DNA of 56,618 nucleotides from Candidatus Pelagibacter communis (GTDB lineage: Bacteria; Pseudomonadota; Alphaproteobacteria; Pelagibacterales; Pelagibacteraceae), in the NCBI RefSeq assembly GCF_001179965.1, contig NZ_CVSH01000060.1, positions 1-56,618 of the forward strand, read 5' to 3'. This document shows, in pieces, positions 29,072-37,804 of the stretch (position 1 is the stretch's first letter; each line of letters opens with the position of its first letter). The position numbers were made by a program, and so were the translations under genes. The notes under the pieces are model-generated. The model searched no databases. It had not been told where the DNA came from and saw only the letters and a list, made by a program, of their open reading frames with translations.

Positions 29072-30262
29072 ATGACAAAAAACTCACTTAAAACTGGTCC
29101 AGACGAACTAGGATATTACGGAGAAGATGATAACGCTATGGGCGGAATGGCGGTTGGAGAAACGTTAATGCCAGCTTTACACGAGTTAAATAAAGGTTTT
29201 GAAGATGCAATTAAAGATCAAGAATTTTTAGATGAATATGCTTACTACTGCAAACACTACATAGGAAGACCTTCGCCTTTATACTTTGCTGAAGGCCTTA
29301 CAAATAGTTTGGGTGGTGCAAAAATATTATTTAAACAAGAACATCTTAATCACACAGGGAGCCATAAGATAAATAATAGTTTGTTTCAAGTTTTGCTTGC
29401 AAGAAGAATGGGGAAATCTCATTTAATTTGCGAGTCTGGTGCGGGTCAACATTTTTCTGCAACTGCTGCTGTGGCTGCTAAATTCTCAATGCCTTTAATT
29501 GGGGTGATGGGAAAAACCGATGTCGCTAGAGTCAATCAAAATGTAATAAAAGCTAAACATTATGGTGCTAAGTTGAAAACTGTCCCAGGAAGTCTTCGGG
29601 AAGCTATAACTTTTGCAATTAAAATGTGGACCAGTAATCCTGATTATGCATATGTAATTGGATCATGTGTTTCTAGCTCGCCCTTTCCAAAGATAGTAAC
29701 TTTTGCGCAAAGTATTATTGGTAAAGAAATAAGAGAACAGTCAATGGCTCAAGAAGGAAAAATTCCTGATATGATAATTGGTTGTCTTGGCGGCGGCTCT
29801 AATTTTGCAGGAAGTATTTATGAATTTTTAGATGAACCGAGCGTTAAAAAAATTGGAGTGGAAGCTGCGGAAACGGCTGCTTTAAGTAATGGAACACCCG
29901 GGATAATGCAGGGTATGAAAACGTATATGCTGCAATCCAAAGATGGTTCAAAATCATTGGGAGGTTCGTCGCTGGGAGCAGGGATACAATATTTTAGCGT
30001 TGGTCCAATGCATGCATATCTTAAAAATTTAGGGGCAGTTGAATATACGTCTGCAACTGATAAAGAAATTTTAGATGCTTATAAATTAGTAGCTAAAACT
30101 GAAGGAATTTCTTCAGCACTAGAACCAATGGCAGGAGCAGCGGAGGTAATCAAGCAGGCAAAAAATAAATCAAAAGATTATATAATATGTCTAAGTCTGT
30201 GTGGGAGAGGTGAAAAGGATTTAGACACAATTCAACAACATATTGGTAAAGACTTTGAGTAA
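29072..30262 (+). CDS. trpB: tryptophan synthase beta chain-like PLP enzyme, divergent
   Basis: A 396-residue protein clearly related to TrpB, which joins indole and serine using PLP. The PLP lysine (K99 in HTGSHKINN), the catalytic glutamate (E121 in CESGAGQH) and the phosphate loop GGGSN (240-244) are present. Several positions nearly constant in TrpB are changed: the GTxAGPHPYP segment reads GSCVSSSPFP, the loop aspartate (D305 in Salmonella) is Q306, and the PLP-ring serine (SGRGDKD) is C377 in LCGRGEKD. It overlaps trpA. It may be a true but drifted TrpB or a related beta-replacement enzyme. Confidence 0.82.
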   Translation: MTKNSLKTGPDELGYYGEDDNAMGGMAVGETLMPALHELNKGFEDAIKDQEFLDEYAYYCKHYIGRPSPLYFAEGLTNSLGGAKILFKQEHLNHTGSHKINNSLFQVLLARRMGKSHLICESGAGQHFSATAAVAAKFSMPLIGVMGKTDVARVNQNVIKAKHYGAKLKTVPGSLREAITFAIKMWTSNPDYAYVIGSCVSSSPFPKIVTFAQSIIGKEIREQSMAQEGKIPDMIIGCLGGGSNFAGSIYEFLDEPSVKKIGVEAAETAALSNGTPGIMQGMKTYMLQSKDGSKSLGGSSLGAGIQYFSVGPMHAYLKNLGAVEYTSATDKEILDAYKLVAKTEGISSALEPMAGAAEVIKQAKNKSKDYIICLSLCGRGEKDLDTIQQHIGKDFE

Positions 30263-31058
30263 AAGGCTTAAAAAAATTTTTGAATCTAAAGTTCCAAAAA
30301 CGAAATTAATTGCATATTTTGTTGGATGTTACCCAAATTATAAAACTAGTCTAGAAATAATTAAAAAAGCAATTGATAATGGAGTTTCAGTGGTAGAAGT
30401 TGGTTATGTTACATCAGAAGCTTCAAGCGAAGGGCCAATAATTAAAGAGGCTCATGACCACGTTTTAGCGAATGGAGGGACACTTAATGAAACAATAAAA
30501 TTAGTTAAAGAAATAAGAAGCTATAATAATGATGTTGGAATATTATTAATGGGATATATTGCAAACTTATATAAATACCCAATAAACAAATTTGTAAAAG
30601 ATATTAGAGATGCTGGTGCAGATGCATGTTTAGTTGTTGATGCCCCTCACGAGCTTAAAGAGGAAAATCAATTAAGAGAACAATTAGATAAGCATAATTT
30701 ATCATTAATTAAATTGGTTGCTCCAACAACTGATGATAAACGGTTAAGGGATATAATAAATATTTCATCTGGATTCATTTACCAGGTCAATGTAGCAGGT
30801 GTGACGGGTGTAAAAGATGCAAAAAATGAAGATGTAAGAAATTTCATAAAGAGAATTAGAAAACTAACAGATATTCCTATTTGCTCAGGTTTTGGGATAA
30901 AAACACCGAAAGATGCAAAAAATATTGCTAACAGCGGTGCAAATGGAATTGTAATTGGATCTGCATTTGTTAAATATATACAAGAGAATATGAAAGCCAC
31001 AAATTTACCACAAAAGCTGGGTACTTACATCTCATCTTACTCGAGGATACTAAAGTGA
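30243..31058 (+). CDS. trpA: tryptophan synthase alpha chain-like protein, divergent
   Basis: A TIM-barrel protein of 271 residues related to TrpA, which releases indole from indole-3-glycerol phosphate. Of the two catalytic acids, Glu49 is kept (E52 in VEVGYVTSEA), but Asp60 is replaced by Glu (E63 in SSEGP). The segment PFSDPLADGP reads VTSEASSEGP, and GDP after strand 1 reads CYP. Phosphate-site motifs (AGVTG, GFGI, IGSAFV) look intact. Only TTG starts exist: 30243, used here, or 30255, which gives the more usual short N-terminus; both overlap trpB. Residue numbers count from the first TTG. Confidence 0.8.
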   Translation: MVKTLSKRLKKIFESKVPKTKLIAYFVGCYPNYKTSLEIIKKAIDNGVSVVEVGYVTSEASSEGPIIKEAHDHVLANGGTLNETIKLVKEIRSYNNDVGILLMGYIANLYKYPINKFVKDIRDAGADACLVVDAPHELKEENQLREQLDKHNLSLIKLVAPTTDDKRLRDIINISSGFIYQVNVAGVTGVKDAKNEDVRNFIKRIRKLTDIPICSGFGIKTPKDAKNIANSGANGIVIGSAFVKYIQENMKATNLPQKLGTYISSYSRILK

Positions 31059-31990
31059 ATTGGATAACGCGGATTATAAAAGCTGGTCAAAATTTAAAGA
31101 CCAAAATCAAAAAAACAATGGCAACTAAAGCTGAACAAATGGCTAGTCCATATATGTCTTGTCATGGTTCGCCTGTACTTAAAAAAAATATTTATGATAA
31201 TGATTTTGTTTGTCCTGAATGCAACTTTCACCATAAGATGGAGCCTAGGGACTATTATGAAAGAATTTTTTTTGGAAAAAATAATTATACAAAAATTAAT
31301 CATGGCATTCCTTACGAGGATGTTTTGGGTTGGGAAGATACAAAAAAATATACTGATAGATTAAAACAGGCAAAAAAACTATCTGGACTTGAATGTGGAA
31401 TTTTATCAGTTGAGGGAAAAATTAAAAATATTGAAGTAGTCATGTCATGTCAGTCTTGGTCCTTTATAGCTGGATCAATCTCCATGCCAGAATCAGAAAG
31501 TGTACTTGCGGCTGTTCAGAGAGCTATAGAAAAAAAAGTGCCATACATTTTTATAGCAAAGTCATCCGGCATGAGAATGATGACAAATAATCTATCATTA
31601 ATACAAATGAGCCGCATGACGATGGCAATAAATGAACTAAAAAGAAATAATTTACCATTTATTTCAATAATTACGAATCCCACCACGGGTGGAACTTCTG
31701 CGAGTATTGTTCCAATCGCCGATATTATTGTTAGCGAAAAAAATGCAGTTTACGGTTTTGCTGGAAAAAAAATTGTTCAAAATTCAAGCTCGGAACCTTT
31801 ACCAGAGGACTTTCAAAGTTCTGAATGGGCTCAGAAAAATGGGCAGATTGATAAGATCGTAGACAGAAAAGAACTAAAAGACACTATCTACAATTTATTA
31901 TCAATTCTACTTAAACGTGATTCAAATTTGAATTCCTTAAAAAATGATGATGTTTCTGAAATAAATATTAAAATAGAAAAAGCCTCTTAA
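31055..31990 (+). CDS. accD: acetyl-CoA carboxylase carboxyltransferase beta-like protein, divergent
   Basis: A 311-residue crotonase-fold protein related to AccD, which with AccA transfers CO2 from biotin to acetyl-CoA. The N-terminal zinc finger is incomplete: the second pair CPEC (C53, C56) is present, but the first CxxC is replaced by a single C36 with H37. In the active-site region, FMGGSMGS reads FIAGSISM and SGGARM reads SSGMRM (170-174). PTTGG and GFAG blocks are kept. The GTG start overlaps the trpA stop. No accA lies in the window. It may be a drifted AccD or a paralogue. Confidence 0.8.
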   Translation: MNWITRIIKAGQNLKTKIKKTMATKAEQMASPYMSCHGSPVLKKNIYDNDFVCPECNFHHKMEPRDYYERIFFGKNNYTKINHGIPYEDVLGWEDTKKYTDRLKQAKKLSGLECGILSVEGKIKNIEVVMSCQSWSFIAGSISMPESESVLAAVQRAIEKKVPYIFIAKSSGMRMMTNNLSLIQMSRMTMAINELKRNNLPFISIITNPTTGGTSASIVPIADIIVSEKNAVYGFAGKKIVQNSSSEPLPEDFQSSEWAQKNGQIDKIVDRKELKDTIYNLLSILLKRDSNLNSLKNDDVSEINIKIEKAS

Positions 31991-32003
31991 TTAGTTAATC
32001 AAA

Positions 32004-33260
32004 ATGATTAACTCAGAGATTTATTACAATCATTTACAAAAAAAATATTCTAGGAGTATTACATTAGGAACATCAAGAATTAAGAAAGCGCTTACATTGC
32101 TTAATAATCCCCATGAAAAATTAAACAATCCTATAAACATAATAGGTAGCGATGGTAAGTTCACTTGTATTAAAGCGCTCCAATATTTCTTTGAAGCAAA
32201 TGGCAATACTGCAACTGCTAACTTTTCACCTCATCTTTATGATTTACGAACTCGTTTCTGGTTAAAAAATAGATTTATTTCTCTAAAAGAAATTAAAAAA
32301 TATGAAAAAAAAATCTCAAAACTCAAAATTAAACTTAGCTTATTTGAGGTTTTAACTTTAGTTCATATCTTAGCAGCCTCAAAAGAAAATGCTGATTTTT
32401 CTTTGCAGGAGGCGGGACTTCTGTTCAAGGGAGATGCATCCCGAGTATGGGATAAGCCTTTTATACAGATATGTACAAATTTAAATAAGCAGCACCTTGA
32501 GTGGGTTTATCCTAAAACTATTAATGAAATTTGTAGACAAAAAGTTGGGTATATGAGCAATAATACAAATATTTATATAGGAAAACAGAAGCCAAAAGTT
32601 TTAAGAATAGTAAAAAAAATACTTAAAAAGAATAAGAGTAATATTACTTACCCCTCTTCTTGGAAAATAATAAAGAAGAATAGAAATATTTTTTATAAAG
32701 ATAAAAATAATATAATTAAAATTAACTCAAAATATATTCACAGTAATGGTTTGATTGAAAATTTAGGACTTGCTATTAAAATAGCTTTGGATCTTAAAAT
32801 CAGCAAAATAATAATTGAAAAAACTATACCAAAAATTAAATTTGAAGGTAGAATTGAATATATAAGACGAGGAAAATTAAGGAAATTACTTAATAACAAA
32901 GAAAACCTAATCTTAGACGGGGCACACTCTGAAACATCTGCAGAAAATTTATATAACTATTTAAATACTTTAAAAGGTCCAATATATGGAATTTGGGGTA
33001 TGCAAAAAAATAAAATGCCTGAAAAATTTTTACAGAAATTCAAAAAGATATTTAAAAAAATTTATACATTGAAAATTGAAAATGAAATAAACTCTTGTAA
33101 TCCACTTAAATTAAAAAAAATTGCAAAAAAACAGGGCTATGACACAGAAGATGTTAAAAATCTTAAAATGGCTTTATCGAAAATACATTCGAAGCAGCCT
33201 AAAACAATTTGTATTTTTGGATCCTTATATTTAGTAGGATCAGTTCTGAAAAAAAATTAA
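32004..33260 (+). CDS. folC: folylpolyglutamate synthase / Mur ligase-like protein, divergent
   Basis: A 418-residue Mur-ligase-fold protein in the position where alphaproteobacteria usually carry folC. The P-loop GTNGKGS reads GSDGKFT (48-54), keeping the lysine and the threonine but with F where glycine is usual. The EVGLGGRLDATN block reads EAGLLFKGDASR, and the C-terminal D-AHNP motif reads DGAHSETSA. SPHLYDLRTRFW matches FolC SPHL. FolC adds glutamate to folates. The changes make folate activity uncertain. Its stop is interleaved with that of the convergent thioredoxin gene. Confidence 0.75.
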   Translation: MINSEIYYNHLQKKYSRSITLGTSRIKKALTLLNNPHEKLNNPINIIGSDGKFTCIKALQYFFEANGNTATANFSPHLYDLRTRFWLKNRFISLKEIKKYEKKISKLKIKLSLFEVLTLVHILAASKENADFSLQEAGLLFKGDASRVWDKPFIQICTNLNKQHLEWVYPKTINEICRQKVGYMSNNTNIYIGKQKPKVLRIVKKILKKNKSNITYPSSWKIIKKNRNIFYKDKNNIIKINSKYIHSNGLIENLGLAIKIALDLKISKIIIEKTIPKIKFEGRIEYIRRGKLRKLLNNKENLILDGAHSETSAENLYNYLNTLKGPIYGIWGMQKNKMPEKFLQKFKKIFKKIYTLKIENEINSCNPLKLKKIAKKQGYDTEDVKNLKMALSKIHSKQPKTICIFGSLYLVGSVLKKN

Positions 33261-33571
33261 TCTTTAAGAAAAAATTCTTTTAGGTCCTGTTCAGAAGAAC
33301 CACCAACTTTTCTTTTTGACTCATTTCCGAATTGATATTTAACTATAGTGGGAACGCCACGAATCCCAGCATCACTACTAGTATTGATATTCTCGTCGAC
33401 ATCACAGTAATATATATTTATATTTTTAAATTCCTCAGAGTTTGACAACTTTTCTAATAAAGGTAATTGTCTTTTACATGGAGCACACCAACTTGCACTA
33501 TAATTGATATATGCAACTTCTTCTTTAGAAATTTTTTCTTTAAAATCAGTGTCATTCATTTTTTTTATCAT
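33257..33571 (-). CDS. thioredoxin-like protein
   Basis: A 104-residue thioredoxin fold with the redox motif SWCAPCKRQ near 28-36 (WCAPC in place of the classic WCGPC) and the cis-proline loop RGVPTIV near 74. It is likely a cytosolic disulfide reductase. An in-frame ATG four codons in (33559) is an alternative start. In many alphaproteobacteria a thioredoxin gene sits between folC and addA; here it is next to folC but convergent with it, and its upstream neighbour is a nuclease gene. Confidence 0.85.
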   Translation of the reverse strand: MIKKMNDTDFKEKISKEEVAYINYSASWCAPCKRQLPLLEKLSNSEEFKNINIYYCDVDENINTSSDAGIRGVPTIVKYQFGNESKRKVGGSSEQDLKEFFLKD

Positions 33572-33673
33572 AATTTTTTTTATTTAAATTTTAAAACAAT
33601 GTCAATTTATCATTTTAAACTTGTTAACAGTTAAAGAAAGTTGTTTAATAAATAAAATCAACATTATTAATAT

Positions 33674-34438
33674 ATGGATAAAGATTTTCCTTGGTCAATC
33701 AAATACTATCCAGGTAGCAAAGATCCTTTTATAATTAGTAGATCCAAAATCGACCTATATTTAAGATGTAAAAGATGCGCTTATCTTGATATGAGACTTG
33801 GAATAAAAGGGCCAAAGCCTTTTCCTTATAATTTAAATTCAAGAATTGATACACTTTTAAAAAATGATTTTGATGAGGCACGTAATAAAAATGAAAAAAC
33901 CAAATATCAAAAAGAAGCAAAGATAAACTGTATTCCATATAGTCACGCTGAGCTTAATATTTGGCGTGAACCTTTTAAGGCAGCAAGGTTTCATCACAAA
34001 GAAACTAATATTATTGTAGCAGGATCAGTAGATGATTTATGGCAAGATATTGATACTAAACAGATATCTGTTGTAGATTATAAGTCAACCTTTACAGATA
34101 AGTTTGATAAGTTAAAAAAATTTGATGCTCCTTATTTGATTAATTATAAAAGGCAAGTTGAAATATATCAGTGGATATTATCTAATTTAGGGTTAGATAT
34201 AAGTTTAACAAGCTATTTTTTATATGTTAATGCCAAGATAGATCAAAAAACTTTTGATGATAAATTAGATTTTGAATGGACAATTATCCCTTACAAATCA
34301 AAAGATTACAGCTGGGTGAGTAAAACTATTATAGAAATTAAAAATTTTTTAGAAACAAATAATATTCCATCATCTTCTAATGATTGCGATCTTTGTAAAT
34401 ATATGAGCAAGTTTTTTGATTTTATCAAAAAAAAATAA
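33674..34438 (+). CDS. PD-(D/E)XK nuclease, Cas4/AddB-like with cysteine cluster
   Basis: A 254-residue predicted nuclease. The PD-(D/E)XK core is seen as AGSVDDLW near 116 and SVVDYKST near 133. Four cysteines, C32 and C35 near the N-terminus and CDLC near 240, are placed like the iron-sulphur cluster of AddB, Cas4 and RecB-type nucleases. It probably acts on DNA ends. It is monocistronic, converges on the 1119-residue helicase-nuclease gene across 4 bases, and marks the left end of the island. No Cas1 or Cas2 is present, so a CRISPR role is not supported. Confidence 0.75.
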   Translation: MDKDFPWSIKYYPGSKDPFIISRSKIDLYLRCKRCAYLDMRLGIKGPKPFPYNLNSRIDTLLKNDFDEARNKNEKTKYQKEAKINCIPYSHAELNIWREPFKAARFHHKETNIIVAGSVDDLWQDIDTKQISVVDYKSTFTDKFDKLKKFDAPYLINYKRQVEIYQWILSNLGLDISLTSYFLYVNAKIDQKTFDDKLDFEWTIIPYKSKDYSWVSKTIIEIKNFLETNNIPSSSNDCDLCKYMSKFFDFIKKK

Positions 34439-34442
34439 ATAG

Positions 34443-37400
34443 TTAGTTAATTTGAAATTTTAATAATTTATGAAAATTATTAAGCAATTTAATTTCCTCA
34501 TAATCTGATGGGGCTGTTTCTAAAAGTTTTGGATTAAATAGAATGATTGAGCTGCACTGACTTCTTGATAATGCTACATTTAATCTATTTCGATTAAAAA
34601 ACCATGCTTTATTCCTAGGTAAACTATCAGTATCAGAGGATACCATCGAAATTATTGTAATTGGCGCTTGTTGCCCCTGGAATTTGTCCACAGTTCCGCA
34701 ACGTGACCCTTCAGGTAAATTTGCTAATAAAAAGTTTACTTGAACATTGTAAGGACTTACAATTAAAATATCCTGTATATCTAATTTTCTCTCAATACCA
34801 TTATCTAAAAATTTTACTCCAAAAAGTTGTTTTGTTAATTTTTGAATTACTTTTAGCTCTTCCTCGCTTTTTTGAGAATTATCTGTATGATCCATTGGAA
34901 CAAAATGGATACCATCATTTTGAATTATACAGTTTTTTGGATATTCTATTTTTCTATTCTCTGATTTTTTATTAGTTAGAAGTCTACCATCATAAAAACT
35001 AGATGAGGTAAAACTGTTTATTTTAGGATGAAGTCTAAATGTTTTATTTAAAAATATTCCCTTACCTTCACTAATAGTATCTTTATTCTCTAATAGGTAG
35101 TCTAAAATAGATTTTCCAGAATCATTAGGATGACTTCCGCGGTTCGGTTGACCGAGTTGTAATTGATCGCCAACTAAAATTATATTTTTTGCCATTACAC
35201 CTACTGCTATAATATCTGTGATATTTAATTGTCCAGCTTCATCTACAAATAAATAATCTATTTTTTGATGATAATAAGCATTTGATAAATGATATTTTGT
35301 TCCTGCATAAAGGTTAACGGACTCTTCGTGAAGGCCTTTTAGAAATGGCCTATCATCTGTGGCTGTAACAATAAACTTTCCTTGAAAATGTGTTTCTTCA
35401 TCATCTTTATTACCCTTTTTTATCCCTGAAAAAGTAAATTTTTTTTCAATTGCTATTTGCTCAATTTTTTCAAGTAAATTATGAATTACTTTATGGCTAT
35501 TTGCAGTTACTGCTACAGTTTTTTTGTTTTGCATAAGCTCAACTATTGCAGACGCTGCTTGAAAAGTTTTTCCTGTTCCTGGTGGACCTTGGCAAAAAAG
35601 GTAGCTATCCTTTAAATTTAGAAGAATTTTTGGTATTTCATTTTCAAAATTGTCAGTTTTAATAATTTTTTCACCTAATTGAATCCCTTTTATATTTGGG
35701 AAATCTTTATTTAGTAATGTGGTTATTGCTTTGTAGGTATTTTTATTTTGAATAACATCATCACAATACTTATAGATATTTGAATTTAAATTTTTATATC
35801 TAGATGCTTTTGGAGGTTTTTCACCAATCGAGAGAATGTTTGGAAGAGATTTATCATTCTTAGAAATTCCTTTTCTTAGAACAACTATCTTTTTAATAGG
35901 ATCTAATTCTTCTATTTTTCCAGCAGCATCTGATCGATCCAGCTCAACATTGTTAGCTATAGAGACCTGTTTTCCTTTCTTTAATTTAAATTCTTGATCA
36001 GGGTACATATACTTATAAATTATAGATCTACGTCTAGGGGTTGGATCTTTATAACTTGAAATTAATTTCATATTTGCAATAACCTCTCTATCCTCTATAA
36101 GTTCAGCATCAGTTAGATCCCTTCTATCAAAAAATTCTCTCCACGAAGGTTTATCCTCTCTTGTATAGAAACCAATAATATCTAGCAAAATCTGTTTCAA
36201 TTTTTTATTTTTTAATTTGGAGTCTTGAATTTTATTTGAATATTCGATCATTAACTCTTCGTGAGGTCGAATTTCCTCATGTTCTTCAGTTGTTTCAAAC
36301 CATTTAATTCCCTCGGGTTTTATTTTCAAAAGCCACTGTCTTAGCTCAAATGTAGACTCACAGTCCTCCTTATTATAAAATTCAATCTCATCAAGTAATT
36401 TTTGATTTTTTGTCTTGGTCCATTCAACATAGAATTGTTCTGATTGCTCTCCTTTTTTTACATCTCCTTGACGTTTAAAATTATAAAATTTTTCTAGATT
36501 TTTGATGCTGTAGCTATTCTCTGAAACAAGTATAGCTTGTTTAGTAACTCTGAATAAGTCTACAAACTTTTCTGATCTGAGATAAAAATCATATTCTATA
36601 CCTTTAACTTTATGTAATGAGGTAAGTCTCTCCAAAGCATTTATCTCATAGGCTGCATAGTGATAAATTTTTGCATTTGGGTATTTTTTAAAATGATTTT
36701 TAGTAAGATCAAAAAATTTAATTAAATTTTTTTTTTCTTCTTCTTTGTTATGTGACCATAAAGAAATATATTTTTTTTCATTATTTTCATAATAAAAAAT
36801 ACCAAACAAATATTCTATTTTTGTATCATAAGCGTATTGAGAGCTTTCAAGATCAAAAAATAGATCTCCATCAGAGGGCTTTGGAAGAAGATTAAATCCT
36901 TTTCTTACATATAAGTTTTCATCTATATTTTTAAAAATAGGACTTCCAGTTTTTTCAAAATCTAATTGTAGTTTTGCTTGTTGGATTCTTTTATTTATTA
37001 TTTCATCTCTTAAACCAGATAACCTTGTATTTGGTTTTAGTTTACCAAGATCATCAATTGTTTTAATGCCATTGTTTTTAAATTTTTTTATATTAGATTT
37101 ATTAATTCCACCCACTTGATTAAGATGCCTTTTTTTTTTCCAATCCTCCTCACAAATTTCTTGCCAGTCGCAAAATTTACAGAAGTTACATTTTTCAGGC
37201 TTTGTGCTAATAATTTCTTTCGCTAAAAATTTTTCGTAACTTTTTTTTTGTGAACTATATACTTCAAATACATCATTTAAATTTACTTTTTCTTTTGATC
37301 CATCTTTTAATAAAATAAAAAAGTTTTCTGGCAATATCCCTTGAGCCTTTTTTAAAAGATCACAATAAATTCCAACTTGATATATATGATCTCCTTTTAT

Positions 37401-37802
37401 TTTACTCGAATTTTTAGTATCAATTACTGAATAAGAGTAATCACCTAAATTTGATTTTATTTTTTTATTTATTTCAAGAAAATCGAATTCTCCTCTCCAT
37501 TTCCCATCGGTTAACCAGCCACCATAAATAATTTCGAAACCATCCTTCATGGCTTTGGCTGTCTCTTTAAATTTATCTACATTTTTTAATTTTTTAATAT
37601 CTTTTATTTTTTTATATTTTTTCTTTAATTCTTGAAAATAGTTCTTTTCATGAATATTACCTTTTTCAAAAATCAACTCATCTAAAATAGTTTTTTCCTT
37701 TCGCTTTAATTTCAATATTTTTTCATTTTTTTCATTAAAAATAATATGTTTGCAGCTTAGATACTTTTTAAGCATGCTAGGAGAATAAAAGTTCTTAGTC
37801 AC
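34443..37802 (-). CDS. TM0106-type RecB-like nuclease / RNase H-like / SF1 helicase fusion
   Basis: A 1119-residue three-part protein. The N-terminal RecB-like nuclease has GEFDF (104-108), VIDTK (126-130) and five cysteines at C17 and within CNFCKFCDWQEIC (205-217), likely a 4Fe-4S cluster. Next are a helix-hairpin-helix-like stretch (227-253) and an RNase H/DEDDy-like domain with FFDLES (315-320), HYAAYE (381-386) and YNKEDCEST (476-484). The C-terminal UPF1/DNA2-like helicase has GPPGTGKT (739-746), DEAGQ (854-858), GDQLQLGQP (878-886), DKFQGQQ (1039-1045) and NVALSRS (1075-1081). All motifs look intact. It ends the seven-gene minus operon; such proteins process DNA or RNA ends. Confidence 0.88.
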   Translation of the reverse strand: MTKNFYSPSMLKKYLSCKHIIFNEKNEKILKLKRKEKTILDELIFEKGNIHEKNYFQELKKKYKKIKDIKKLKNVDKFKETAKAMKDGFEIIYGGWLTDGKWRGEFDFLEINKKIKSNLGDYSYSVIDTKNSSKIKGDHIYQVGIYCDLLKKAQGILPENFFILLKDGSKEKVNLNDVFEVYSSQKKSYEKFLAKEIISTKPEKCNFCKFCDWQEICEEDWKKKRHLNQVGGINKSNIKKFKNNGIKTIDDLGKLKPNTRLSGLRDEIINKRIQQAKLQLDFEKTGSPIFKNIDENLYVRKGFNLLPKPSDGDLFFDLESSQYAYDTKIEYLFGIFYYENNEKKYISLWSHNKEEEKKNLIKFFDLTKNHFKKYPNAKIYHYAAYEINALERLTSLHKVKGIEYDFYLRSEKFVDLFRVTKQAILVSENSYSIKNLEKFYNFKRQGDVKKGEQSEQFYVEWTKTKNQKLLDEIEFYNKEDCESTFELRQWLLKIKPEGIKWFETTEEHEEIRPHEELMIEYSNKIQDSKLKNKKLKQILLDIIGFYTREDKPSWREFFDRRDLTDAELIEDREVIANMKLISSYKDPTPRRRSIIYKYMYPDQEFKLKKGKQVSIANNVELDRSDAAGKIEELDPIKKIVVLRKGISKNDKSLPNILSIGEKPPKASRYKNLNSNIYKYCDDVIQNKNTYKAITTLLNKDFPNIKGIQLGEKIIKTDNFENEIPKILLNLKDSYLFCQGPPGTGKTFQAASAIVELMQNKKTVAVTANSHKVIHNLLEKIEQIAIEKKFTFSGIKKGNKDDEETHFQGKFIVTATDDRPFLKGLHEESVNLYAGTKYHLSNAYYHQKIDYLFVDEAGQLNITDIIAVGVMAKNIILVGDQLQLGQPNRGSHPNDSGKSILDYLLENKDTISEGKGIFLNKTFRLHPKINSFTSSSFYDGRLLTNKKSENRKIEYPKNCIIQNDGIHFVPMDHTDNSQKSEEELKVIQKLTKQLFGVKFLDNGIERKLDIQDILIVSPYNVQVNFLLANLPEGSRCGTVDKFQGQQAPITIISMVSSDTDSLPRNKAWFFNRNRLNVALSRSQCSSIILFNPKLLETAPSDYEEIKLLNNFHKLLKFQIN

Positions 37803-37804
37803 AA

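Noticed and set aside
33674-34438. Cas4 of a CRISPR system
   Set aside because: The nuclease resembles Cas4 and AddB equally, and there is no Cas1, Cas2 or repeat-spacer array in the window.
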